From RUG100 sp034927505 (GTDB taxonomy: Bacteria; Bacillota; Clostridia; Peptostreptococcales; Anaerovoracaceae), in NCBI GenBank assembly GCA_034927505.1, contig JAYFPY010000014.1, positions 62,001 to 126,000 of the forward strand: a stretch of DNA of 64,000 nt. Direction: 5' to 3'. A program made the position numbers and the translations under genes. The stretch's first letter is position 1. Each line of letters opens with the position of its first letter. Shown here one piece after another: positions 54,415-63,447 of this stretch. Under the pieces are notes generated by a model. It was not told where the DNA came from, did no database searches, and saw nothing but the letters and a program-made list of their open reading frames with translations.

Positions 54415-57255
54415 ATGGCAAAAGACATAGTAGTTAAAGGAGCAGCGGAAAACAATTTAAAGAATTTGGATGTAACTATCCCAAGGGACAGTCTGGTGGT
54501 CCTGACAGGTCTGTCAGGAAGCGGCAAATCATCGCTGGCTTTCGATACCATATATGCGGAAGGGCAGAGAAGATATATGGAAAGCCTGTCTTCCTATGCA
54601 AGACAGTTCCTGGGACAGATGGAAAAGCCAAATGTGGAATACATAGAAGGTCTGTCTCCTGCAATATCCATAGATCAGAAGACCACCAGCAAGAATCCAA
54701 GATCCACGGTAGGGACAGTAACCGAGATATATGATTATCTCAGGCTGATGTTCGCCAGGATCGGTATCCCTCACTGCCCTGTATGCGGCAGGGAGATCAG
54801 TTCCCAGAGCGTGGACCAGATCGCCGACAGCTTGATGGATCTTGGTGAAGGCACGAAGATAACCATGCTGGCCCCTGTTATACGAAGCAAAAAAGGCACT
54901 CATGAAAAGATACTGGAGAGGATACGTAAAGAAGGCTTCTCCCGTGTCAGGGTAGACGGTAAAATTTATCAGGTCAACGAAGATGAAATAAAGCTGGAAA
55001 AGACTTTCAAGCATACGATAGAGATAGTAGTGGACAGGATCAAGGTGAGAGAAGGCGCAGAAGGCCGTCTTTCAGAGGCCTGCGAACTGGCCGTGGAACA
55101 CGGGAACGGGCTGGTCACAGCGCTGATCGGATCCGGGGAGAAAGCTGAAGAAAAGGTATTCAGCACATCTCTTGCCTGCCCGGAACATGGAGTCAGCATA
55201 GAAGAACTGGAACCGCGTATGTTTTCATTCAACAGTCCTTTCGGAGCATGTCCCGAGTGCAACGGGCTGGGATTCACCGAAAGGATGGATCCTGATCTGA
55301 TAATAGAAGATCAGGACAAGAGCATCCTTCAGGGATGTCTTGCAAATGTTTTTGCCAGTATGGACATGGCCGGCAGTTTTTACAGACAGATGATCGAGGC
55401 TCTGGCGGAATACCACGGAGTCAGCCTTTCAACGCCTTATAAAAAACTGCCTGCGAAATTCAAGAAGGAGCTTCTCTACGGAACAGGCACCAGGCATCTT
55501 CAGTATTACTACACCAGCAAAAGGAACGGTTCTGAATCATATAGAGACCATCCATTTGAAGGGGTCATCAATAATCTGGAGAGGCGATACAGGGAGACCC
55601 ATTCGGATTATATAAAAGAAAAAATGCGCAAGTACATGAATATAAAGACATGCGAGGCATGCGGAGGCAGACGTCTCAAGCCGGAGGTGCTGGCGGTGAC
55701 TGTTGGAGGGATGAACATCTCCCAGTTCTGCGACATGTCGGTGGGGGAAGCTCTGGAATTCGTAGACACACATACTCTTTCGGAAAAAGACACGATGATA
55801 GCTCATCAGATAATGAAGGAAATCGAAGCCAGGCTCAGCTTTTTGGCAAATGTGGGACTGGATTACCTGACTCTCTCCCGGGCGGCGGGGACTCTTTCCG
55901 GCGGCGAATCACAGAGGATCAGGCTGGCTACACAGATCGGGTCCGGACTGGTAGGCGTGCTGTATATCCTGGACGAGCCCAGCATCGGGCTCCATCAGAA
56001 GGACAACGACAAGCTGCTGGAGGCGCTGAGAAATCTTACGGATATGGGCAACACTCTTATTGTAGTTGAACACGACGAGGATACTATGTATGCGGCGGAT
56101 CACATTATCGATATCGGTCCCGGTGCCGGTATCCACGGAGGAGAACTGATAGCTCAGGGAACTGTGGAAGACATCAAGAAATGCAAAAGATCCATAACAG
56201 GTCAGTATCTGTCGGGAGAAAAGAGGATCGAGGTGCCTGCTGAGAGGCGAAAGGGCAGCGGGAAAACCATCGAGGTAAAAGGCGCAGAGGAAAACAATCT
56301 TCAGAAGATCGATGTGAAATTCCCTCTGGGAAAAATGATATGCGTGACGGGAGTGTCCGGATCGGGCAAGAGCAGTCTGGTCAATGAGATACTGTACAAA
56401 GGGCTGGCTGCTAAGATAAACAGATCCAAGGTCAGACCGGGAAAGCACAAATCCATAAAGGGCATTGAAAACATAGACAAGATAATAGATATAAACCAGT
56501 CGCCCATAGGCAGGACCCCAAGATCCAATCCGGCTACGTATACCGGAGTGTTCGATCATATCAGGAATCTGTTCGCGGAGCTGCCGGAGGCGAAGATCAG
56601 AGGATACAAGAAAGGCAGATTCAGTTTCAATGTGAAAGGCGGACGATGTGAAGCCTGCAGCGGAGACGGGATCATCAAGATAGAGATGCATTTTCTTCCT
56701 GATGTATATGTTCCATGTGAAGTATGCAAGGGGAAGAGATACAATAGAGAGACGCTGGAAGTCAAGTACAAGGGAAAGAGCATTTTCGATGTACTGGATA
56801 TGAATGTTACAGAGGCTCTTGGGTTCTTCAAACATATACCGCAGATCGAAAGACAGCTGCAGACTTTGGAGGATGTGGGCCTTGGCTATATCAAGCTGGG
56901 CCAGCCGTCCACTCAGCTTTCCGGGGGCGAGGCTCAGCGGATAAAGCTGGCAACGGAGCTGTCGAAGAGAGGCACGGGCAAGACCATGTATATACTGGAT
57001 GAGCCGACGACCGGTCTGCATTTTGCCGATGTGGACAGGCTGCTGCAGGTCCTTGACCGGCTTACGGACGGCGGTAACACGGTAGTGGTAATAGAGCACA
57101 ACCTGGATGTGATAAAGAGGGCCGATCACATTATAGATCTGGGCCCGGACGGCGGTTTTCGAGGCGGCATGATAGTCACAGAAGGGACGCCTGAAGAGGT
57201 TGCAAAAGTGAGGAAATCGTACACAGGCATGTACCTGAAAAAGGTGCTGGAATAG
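54415..57255 (+). CDS. uvrA: Excinuclease ABC subunit A
   Basis: Damage-recognition ATPase (946 aa) with two ABC modules and zinc fingers. Walker A LTGLSGSGKSSLAFDT and VTGVSGSGKSSLV; signature blocks LSGGESQRIRLA and LSGGEAQRIKLA; Zn fingers CPVCGREISS..., CEACGGRR and CEACSGDG...CEVCKGKRY. ATG 54415 immediately follows the uvrB stop. Ends with TAG. Confidence 0.98.
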   Translation: MAKDIVVKGAAENNLKNLDVTIPRDSLVVLTGLSGSGKSSLAFDTIYAEGQRRYMESLSSYARQFLGQMEKPNVEYIEGLSPAISIDQKTTSKNPRSTVGTVTEIYDYLRLMFARIGIPHCPVCGREISSQSVDQIADSLMDLGEGTKITMLAPVIRSKKGTHEKILERIRKEGFSRVRVDGKIYQVNEDEIKLEKTFKHTIEIVVDRIKVREGAEGRLSEACELAVEHGNGLVTALIGSGEKAEEKVFSTSLACPEHGVSIEELEPRMFSFNSPFGACPECNGLGFTERMDPDLIIEDQDKSILQGCLANVFASMDMAGSFYRQMIEALAEYHGVSLSTPYKKLPAKFKKELLYGTGTRHLQYYYTSKRNGSESYRDHPFEGVINNLERRYRETHSDYIKEKMRKYMNIKTCEACGGRRLKPEVLAVTVGGMNISQFCDMSVGEALEFVDTHTLSEKDTMIAHQIMKEIEARLSFLANVGLDYLTLSRAAGTLSGGESQRIRLATQIGSGLVGVLYILDEPSIGLHQKDNDKLLEALRNLTDMGNTLIVVEHDEDTMYAADHIIDIGPGAGIHGGELIAQGTVEDIKKCKRSITGQYLSGEKRIEVPAERRKGSGKTIEVKGAEENNLQKIDVKFPLGKMICVTGVSGSGKSSLVNEILYKGLAAKINRSKVRPGKHKSIKGIENIDKIIDINQSPIGRTPRSNPATYTGVFDHIRNLFAELPEAKIRGYKKGRFSFNVKGGRCEACSGDGIIKIEMHFLPDVYVPCEVCKGKRYNRETLEVKYKGKSIFDVLDMNVTEALGFFKHIPQIERQLQTLEDVGLGYIKLGQPSTQLSGGEAQRIKLATELSKRGTGKTMYILDEPTTGLHFADVDRLLQVLDRLTDGGNTVVVIEHNLDVIKRADHIIDLGPDGGFRGGMIVTEGTPEEVAKVRKSYTGMYLKKVLE

Positions 57256-57262
57256 GGGCGGT

Positions 57263-58165
57263 ATGAACGGAAACAGGAAACTGGCCCATATAATGATGGT
57301 CATAACAGTGATCATATGGGGCCTTGAATATGTGTGCGCCAAGACGGCTCTGGAAGAACTGTCGCCGCTGGTGCTGATCAATTTCAAATATGTGGTGGCT
57401 TTCTTTTTTATGCTTGTCATCAAGATAAAGATGGATCCTCATCACTGGATAAAAAAGAAAGATATAGGACTGTTCATACTGTGTTCCGTTACAGGCGAGA
57501 TCCTGTACTACTACTGTGAATACAGCGCAATGGACTATCTTACCGTATCGGTAATAACCATAATCCTGGCTTTTGTGCCGGCTCTCTCTGTGATCACTGA
57601 AAGAGTCATATTCAAAAAGCACCCTAACAAAGCGATGATCGCAGCTATGCTGGTCTGCATTGCGGGGGTCGGACTGGTCATAGGCGTGGATTTCGGACAG
57701 CTTGTCCACGGGAAAGCCATAGGATATATATTCTGTTTTGGAGCCGTGTTCTTCTGGAATATGTACAATTTTATCACAAGTGGTCTGGGCGATAGATACA
57801 AGAGCGTTACCTTGACCTTTAATCAATTGACGTGTACACTTCTTTTGACGGCACCTTACACTTTGATGAATCTGCCGTCTTTGTCGGTAATGACGCAGCC
57901 GTCTATGATAACCTCAATACTATATCTGGGAGTTGTCAGCGGCGGGATCGGTTTCCTGTTCCTGGTATATTCTCTGTCAGTGCTGGGGCCGACGCCGAAT
58001 GCAGTGTATTCAAATTTCCTGCCGGTGACATCCACTCTGTTTGCGTGGCTGTTTCTGGGAGAATCGATCAGCTGGTTACAGATATTAGGTGGGATCATCG
58101 TAATATCTGCCGGATATATAGTTATCAGAGAAAAAGGAAAACTGGAGGAACAGTACAGTGATTGA
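57263..58165 (+). CDS. EamA/DMT-family transporter
   Basis: A 300-aa membrane protein with about ten helices in two EamA repeats (first GLEYVCAKTALEELSPLVLINFKYVVAFFFM, second NFITSGLGDRYKSVTLTFNQL... with GPTPNAVYSNFLPVTSTLFAWLFLGE). It overlaps the next gene by 8 bp and follows uvrA by 7 bp, so it is in one transcript. As pncB follows, uptake of a vitamin-like compound is conceivable, but the family usually exports metabolites. Confidence 0.85.
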   Translation: MNGNRKLAHIMMVITVIIWGLEYVCAKTALEELSPLVLINFKYVVAFFFMLVIKIKMDPHHWIKKKDIGLFILCSVTGEILYYYCEYSAMDYLTVSVITIILAFVPALSVITERVIFKKHPNKAMIAAMLVCIAGVGLVIGVDFGQLVHGKAIGYIFCFGAVFFWNMYNFITSGLGDRYKSVTLTFNQLTCTLLLTAPYTLMNLPSLSVMTQPSMITSILYLGVVSGGIGFLFLVYSLSVLGPTPNAVYSNFLPVTSTLFAWLFLGESISWLQILGGIIVISAGYIVIREKGKLEEQYSD

Positions 58166-59588
58166 AAAGCTAAACCTGACAATGCTCACAGATTTTTATG
58201 AGATAACCATGGCAAATGGTTATTATGAGTCGGAGATGTCAGACGACGTCGCATATTTTGATATGTTTTTCAGACGGATACCCGATAATGGCGGATTTGC
58301 CATTATGGCCGGCGTCGAGCAGATGGTAAACTATTTGAATAATATGAAATTCACAGATGAAGATATCGAGTTTCTTCGCAGCAAGAATGCTTTTTGCGAA
58401 GAATTCCTGGAGTATCTGAAGAATTTCAAGTTCACATGCGATGTGTGGGCTATACCGGAGGGGACGCCTGTGTTTCCGGGCGAACCTATCGTAACGGTGC
58501 GCGGGCCTCTGATGCAGGCTCAGTTCCTTGAGACTATGGTGCTGCTGCTGATAAATCATCAGAGCCTTATAGCGACCAAGGCCAACAGGATCGTAAGAGC
58601 AGCCAAGGGAAGACCGGTAATGGAATTCGGGACCAGGAGGGCTCATGGGATATCGGCGGCAGTATACGGTGCAAGGGCGGCTTATATAGCGGGATGCGCA
58701 GGCACGGCGTGCGCCATCGCGGATAGGGACTACGGCGTTGCGGCGCTGGGGACTATGGCTCACAGCTGGGTGCAGATGTTCGACAGCGAGTACGAAGCTT
58801 TCAAGAAATATGCTGAGATCTATCCGGATAACTGCGTTCTTCTCGTGGATACATATAACGTATTGAAGTCGGGAGTGCCGGCTGCGATCAAAGCTTTCAA
58901 GGAGATCAAACCGAAAAAAATGGGCATCCGCATCGACAGCGGCGACATCAGTTACCTGACAAAGCAGGCGAGAAAGATGCTGGACGAAGCAGGCCTTAAG
59001 GACTGCAGCATCGTGGTCAGCAACTCTCTGGACGAGTATCTGATCGAGGATATCATCAATGAGGGAGCATGCATAGATTCATTCGGCGTGGGCGAAAGGC
59101 TGATAACTGCCAGCAGCGAACCGGTGTTTGGCGGAGTCTATAAGTTGTCAGCTCTCGAAAAAAATGGTAAAATGATACCGAAGATGAAAATCAGCGAAAA
59201 TGTGGGCAAGATAACCAATCCGGGTTTCAAGACTCTGTACAGGCTCTTCGACAAGGATACAAACCACGCAGTCGCCGATGTTATCACTTTAGACGATGAA
59301 AAGATCCCGGCTGGAGACGATTATGAAATATTCGATCCGCAGGTGATCTGGAAAAAGAAGAAGATCAGCAATTTTTACGCAAAGAATCTTCGCGTACAGA
59401 TTTTTGACAAGGGTGAATGTGTCTATGACCTGCCCGATATCGATGATATCAGGGAATTTTGCAAGGAGCAGGTCGCGGCGCTGTGGGATGAGATGTTAAG
59501 GTTTGAAAACCCACAGACTTACTATGTCGATCTTTCACACAAACTCTGGAATATGAAACAGGAGCTTATAGAAGAATATAACGGGTAG
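58158..59588 (+). CDS. pncB: Nicotinate phosphoribosyltransferase
   Basis: First step of NAD salvage from nicotinate (476 aa). Starts with GTG overlapping the transporter. Family marks: LTDFYEITMANGYY, VFPGEPIVTVRGPLMQAQFLET, EFGTRRAHG, GTMAHSWVQMF, LLVDTYNVLKSG and GIRIDSGDISYLTKQARKMLDEAG. Ends with TAG; the next gene is in the same frame 33 bp later. Confidence 0.95.
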   Translation: MIEKLNLTMLTDFYEITMANGYYESEMSDDVAYFDMFFRRIPDNGGFAIMAGVEQMVNYLNNMKFTDEDIEFLRSKNAFCEEFLEYLKNFKFTCDVWAIPEGTPVFPGEPIVTVRGPLMQAQFLETMVLLLINHQSLIATKANRIVRAAKGRPVMEFGTRRAHGISAAVYGARAAYIAGCAGTACAIADRDYGVAALGTMAHSWVQMFDSEYEAFKKYAEIYPDNCVLLVDTYNVLKSGVPAAIKAFKEIKPKKMGIRIDSGDISYLTKQARKMLDEAGLKDCSIVVSNSLDEYLIEDIINEGACIDSFGVGERLITASSEPVFGGVYKLSALEKNGKMIPKMKISENVGKITNPGFKTLYRLFDKDTNHAVADVITLDDEKIPAGDDYEIFDPQVIWKKKKISNFYAKNLRVQIFDKGECVYDLPDIDDIREFCKEQVAALWDEMLRFENPQTYYVDLSHKLWNMKQELIEEYNG

Positions 59589-59621
59589 GTTTTGGGTCCT
59601 TTTACAAGGGGGAAAAGGATT

Positions 59622-62180
59622 ATGAATAAGAGAAAGATATTTTTGATTTTACTTACAATGGTACTGACTGTCGCAATGACAGCCGGTACCTTTGATGTTT
59701 TTGGCGAAACTGCGGCGACCGGTTCGAGTTCGGCGACAGCAACTGCGACAGATGCGGTCTCAGCTGTGAGTTCGACAAGTACTTCGACCGCATCAGGCAG
59801 TTTGGCGAGCAAAACAGCTGCCGCGAGTGATACGACCGGCACCGGCGATAAGATCGCAACAGTAGACAAAAACGATTCCTACAAGTCCGGCGAAGTCCTG
59901 GTGATATTCAAGGATACCGTTTCGGATAAGACTGCTGCAAAGGTGGCAGACTCAGCCGACGGCGATATTGCATCGACCACGGACATAGGATCGGGTTCCG
60001 ATGAAAAGACGATGGCTGTTGTTGAGACCGGCAATGATCAGACTGTTGAAGAGGCAATGTCCGCCTGCGCGGAAAGCGGGAAAGTCGAATATGTGCAGCC
60101 GAACTATGTTTACGAAACAAACGATGGTGCAGAGACTAAAAGTGTCATTGACAATGATGACAGCACATTGTGGCATCTGGGAAAGATAAATACGGATGGT
60201 GCCTGGAATCTGCTGAGTAAAATCCATTCAAAAGTAAAAGTTGCAGTTTTGGATACTGGTGTAAATACCAGCCATGAAGATCTGCAGACGAATTTGGATA
60301 AAGATCTGTGCGTTGATGCGGCGGTGACAAATGCAGAAACACCATATACTGACTTGCCGAAAATCACCGAAGATCCCGATGGACATGGAACGCATGTGAC
60401 CGGAATAATCGGAGCTACTGCAAATAATACTGCGAGTACTGCAGCGGGCGTTGCTTCGGGGGCGTCTAATGATGTTTTGGATCTGTTTACTGTGGATGTA
60501 TTTGATGGAAATGAAGCATATACATCGGATATTATCAGAGGGATCCAATATTCGACATGGAAGGGTGCAAAAGTTATAAATATGAGTCTGGGATATGATG
60601 CCGGATCAGAAAAGGACAGTGATGATATTGCATTGGAAAATGCCATAAATGATGCGGTCAACGGAGGTACTGTTGTGACCTGTGCGGCAGGTAATGACGG
60701 GGATACTGAAATGGATTATCCGGCTGCTTTAGATTCATGTATAAGTGTGATCAATACTGTTGATTACAGCAATACTACGGATATTTGCAAGGCGGGAGGT
60801 GCTACATATGGTTCTACATGTGATATTTCTGCACCGGGGACCAGCATTTACAGTACATTACGAAATGGCAGTTATGGATCAAAAAGCGGCAGTTCAATGG
60901 CGTCACCGGTCGTTGCCGGTGTTGCTGCCATGTTGTTTTCTATCGATCCGGATCTTACGGTAGATGAAGTAAAAACTATCCTGTATTCAACGGCGACCGA
61001 TCTTAATACCACCGGATTTGACGATGAAACTGCCAGTGGAAATGTGAATGCATACCGGGCAGTGAAGGCGGTGGCTGACCCTGCGAAAGGAAATGGAGTC
61101 GAAAATCTCACAGCAAATACTGACAGCAGTTTCGTAACAATCTTGAGCTGGGATTATGTGCCCGGAGCTCAGACTTACCAGATATATCGTTCCGTGACAG
61201 GTGAAGACGGCACATATGAAAAACTGGATGACGTCGCAGGGACTTCATTTACTGACAGCAGTACACAAAAAGGTGCAGCATATGCCTACAAGGTGAGAGC
61301 AAAGATGGACGAAGAAACATATGGAGAATGGTCTGATGTGATCAGTGTTTCTATACCTATGGAAAAGATGGGGACTTTGTCTGTGAAGAACTCGGGCAGT
61401 GATATATCGCTGGAATGGGGAACATCTCCGGATGCAGATGGATACTATATTTATATGTCGGAAGGAGCAGATGACAACTACAAAAAAATTGCGGAGATCT
61501 CAGGCGGCACCAGCACAACTTACGTATATAAAGAAGCTGTCGCAGGACAGACCTACTATTTCAAGGCTCTGCCATATACAGAAAAGGATGGGAATGTTGC
61601 CAGAGGTGATGAATCCAATAAGGTGGATATAAAGATGGCTTTTGCAGCTCCGACTGCATCGGCTTCTCCGTACACATACAATTCGACAAAGATAACATGG
61701 AACAGCGTCAGCGGTGCGGCCGGCTATCGGGTATACAGATATAATTCCTCAACGAAAAAATACGAACTGCGCGCCAGTACCGGGTCGACGGCTTATACAG
61801 ATACCGGGCTGGCGACGGGGACCAAGTACTACTACAAGGTGCAGGCTTACAATAGTGTGGCAACATCCGGCGAGTCGGCAGTTGTGTCGGCCAGGCCGCG
61901 TCTTTCGGCGACGAAGCTGAAGCTGGCTGCCGGCAAGAAAAAGATGACTTTGAAGTGGAAGAAGGTCTCCGGCGCAAGCGGATACAAGATCTATCGCGCA
62001 GCGAAGAAGAAGGGCAAATACAAAAAAGTCGCCACGATCAAGAAGGGCAAAACGGTCAAGTGGACCAATAAAAAGTTGAAAAAAAAGAAGAAATATTACT
62101 ATAAGATCAAGGCTTACAGGAAGGTAAGCGGCAAGTTGGTCTACAGTACGTATTCGTATGCATCCAGAAGAACAAGGTGA
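59622..62180 (+). CDS. Secreted subtilase with fibronectin-type repeats and Lys-rich C-terminus
   Basis: An 852-aa exported serine protease. Signal peptide (~1-30) and a low-complexity Ser/Thr/Ala stretch; an inhibitor-like prodomain (~85-165; SGEVLVIFKDTVSDKTAAKV); catalytic triad Asp211 (VAVLDTGV), His255 (GHGTHV) and Ser425 (GSSMASPV). It is followed by two or three fibronectin-III-like modules (~490-770). The C-terminal ~90 residues are a last such module very rich in Lys, probably contacting wall polymers. ATG 59622 has AAGGGGG upstream. The protease probably works on the cell surface or released to the medium. Confidence 0.92.
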   Translation: MNKRKIFLILLTMVLTVAMTAGTFDVFGETAATGSSSATATATDAVSAVSSTSTSTASGSLASKTAAASDTTGTGDKIATVDKNDSYKSGEVLVIFKDTVSDKTAAKVADSADGDIASTTDIGSGSDEKTMAVVETGNDQTVEEAMSACAESGKVEYVQPNYVYETNDGAETKSVIDNDDSTLWHLGKINTDGAWNLLSKIHSKVKVAVLDTGVNTSHEDLQTNLDKDLCVDAAVTNAETPYTDLPKITEDPDGHGTHVTGIIGATANNTASTAAGVASGASNDVLDLFTVDVFDGNEAYTSDIIRGIQYSTWKGAKVINMSLGYDAGSEKDSDDIALENAINDAVNGGTVVTCAAGNDGDTEMDYPAALDSCISVINTVDYSNTTDICKAGGATYGSTCDISAPGTSIYSTLRNGSYGSKSGSSMASPVVAGVAAMLFSIDPDLTVDEVKTILYSTATDLNTTGFDDETASGNVNAYRAVKAVADPAKGNGVENLTANTDSSFVTILSWDYVPGAQTYQIYRSVTGEDGTYEKLDDVAGTSFTDSSTQKGAAYAYKVRAKMDEETYGEWSDVISVSIPMEKMGTLSVKNSGSDISLEWGTSPDADGYYIYMSEGADDNYKKIAEISGGTSTTYVYKEAVAGQTYYFKALPYTEKDGNVARGDESNKVDIKMAFAAPTASASPYTYNSTKITWNSVSGAAGYRVYRYNSSTKKYELRASTGSTAYTDTGLATGTKYYYKVQAYNSVATSGESAVVSARPRLSATKLKLAAGKKKMTLKWKKVSGASGYKIYRAAKKKGKYKKVATIKKGKTVKWTNKKLKKKKKYYYKIKAYRKVSGKLVYSTYSYASRRTR

Positions 62181-63053
62181 TCAAAGGGCCGCTTGCTGAG
62201 AGATCCGGCCGTCGATGGCGGCGTTGATCCTGCGGCCGTCGATATTGCCTTTTTCGTCATCATATGTAACGATCAGATTCCGCCAGGGGACGATCCCATA
62301 TTCCTCATACTGCTCCAGTTTGCGTTTGTGTTTGAACATATACGATGGGTCGCCGACCAGCCCGCAGTGCTCCCAGTAGAGGAGGCTGCCATTGGGTTCC
62401 ATGATCGTAAAATCGGGATAAAACGCTTTGGTATTGATATAGACAGGCGCATCGTATCTGAAACGGATCGAGCGCCTTTTCAATTCCTCGGCGATGATGC
62501 ATTCGGATTTGGACCGGACGTGCAGGCCGAAGCTGGTGATTTGAGTCTTGTTTTCCGTCTTGTAGGGATTCTGTGGGTAAGCCGAGTTCATCCACTGATC
62601 AGCCTTATCTGCCGACTCATATTTCGCCCCAAGAAAAAACTCCTCCGGCAGATCCGCATAAGCATTTTTCATCATCGGCAGGATATTGTTCGGTAACGGC
62701 GCCTCTGCCATATTCTCCAGATGATAGATATTTTTGTCTATGATATCCAAGGCAGTTTCTATGTATTTTCTCCGCGCCAGCGCCCGCTGCATCTTATGAT
62801 CCTTAGTTATGCCGGTGCGTTTCCGCTTGCCGTTTTCCAGAAAAACCCAATTGTATCTGTTGCCTCATCGCACTAGAGTGCCCTCCGGCAAAGATTTGAG
62901 TTCGTTTTTCAGGTCATTACGGCAGGAAGAGTATTCTGCTATTAGTTTTTCAATGTAGGTATCTGAATATAACAATTGATTGATTCCTTTCTTACTTTTT
63001 CTTTCACATTTTTTCTGTCTTTCAGCTGTTCGCTTTTGTTCACATTTGTTCAC
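62181..63053 (-). pseudogene. PD-(D/E)XK nuclease-like protein with in-frame TGA
   Basis: A minus-strand reading frame whose C-terminal 203 residues (62181-62792) contain a nuclease-like core: SKSECIIAEELKRRSIRFRYDAPV, FYPDFTIMEP and LLYWEHCGLV (Glu, Asp and Glu/His positions of a PD-(D/E)XK-type fold). In the same frame upstream lies a ~60-residue Lys/Arg-rich N-terminus (NKCEQKRTAERQKKCERKSKKG...LPEGTLVR) that ends in TGA at 62865-62867, then NRYNWVFLENGKRKRTGITKDHK continues to the ATG of the second ORF. So one CGA-to-TGA type change splits it. The start is uncertain (GTG at 63053 is chosen by sequence plausibility, without a clear ribosome site). Two 44-nt hairpin elements lie just upstream. 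Confidence 0.65.
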
Positions 63054-63065
63054 GTGCAAATTCGA

Positions 63066-63109
63066 AAAAGGTGTCTTATATTTGACCATGCCTTTTTTAG
63101 ACACCTTTT
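63066..63109. repeat. 44-nt hairpin element (copy C1)
   Basis: On the minus strand: AAAAGGTGTCT, 22-nt loop with GGCAT, AGACACCTTTT. It lies at the start of the nuclease-like gene. Confidence 0.88.
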
Positions 63110-63283
63110 TTAGACATAAAATTAGTCTATATGAAAGCAAGATGGAAGTCAATGGAAAAATGGGAAAAAGTGGAAAATAGAAACGTCGAAAATTAGCCAT
63201 TCTTAAATTTGTTAGATTTATACAGTTGACAAGGGTACGTGTATTAGTGATTCAATTTCGATAAATAGGTAAAAAATTACAAA
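63110..63283. other. AT-rich spacer between hairpin copies C1 and C2
   Basis: About 170 bases with no gene, repeat or clear promoter recognised. Confidence 0.5.
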
Positions 63284-63327
63284 AAAAGGTGTCTTATATT
63301 TGACCATGCCTTTTTTAGACACCTTTT
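63284..63327. repeat. 44-nt hairpin element (copy C2)
   Basis: Identical to copy C1 over all 44 bases, in the same orientation, 218 bp away. Confidence 0.88.
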
Positions 63328-63361
63328 GCCGACCAAAGAGCAATTTATGTCCGGATACGGA

Positions 63362-63381
63362 GCGAATTCGGTTCCGAATTC
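63362..63381. repeat. Perfect palindrome with EcoRI-type core
   Basis: CGAATTCGG and CCGAATTCG flank two T in a 20-bp palindrome. It lies downstream of the aldolase terminator on the minus strand; no function is evident. Confidence 0.6.
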
Positions 63382-63404
63382 GTACTGATATGTGAAAAGA
63401 TAAT

Positions 63405-63434
63405 GAAAACCCCGGCGGATCGGTCCGCCGGGGT
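63405..63434 (-). terminator. Terminator of the fba gene
   Basis: ACCCCGGCGGA/TCCGCCGGGGT, 11-bp stem with a 4-nt loop, followed on the minus strand by TTTTC. Confidence 0.9.
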
Positions 63435-63447
63435 CCATCTTTAATTT

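Noticed and set aside
62865..62867. TGA as a selenocysteine codon
   Set aside because: The surrounding residues (LVR-x-GNRYNW) match no selenoprotein context and no SECIS-like hairpin follows closely; a nonsense change is simpler.
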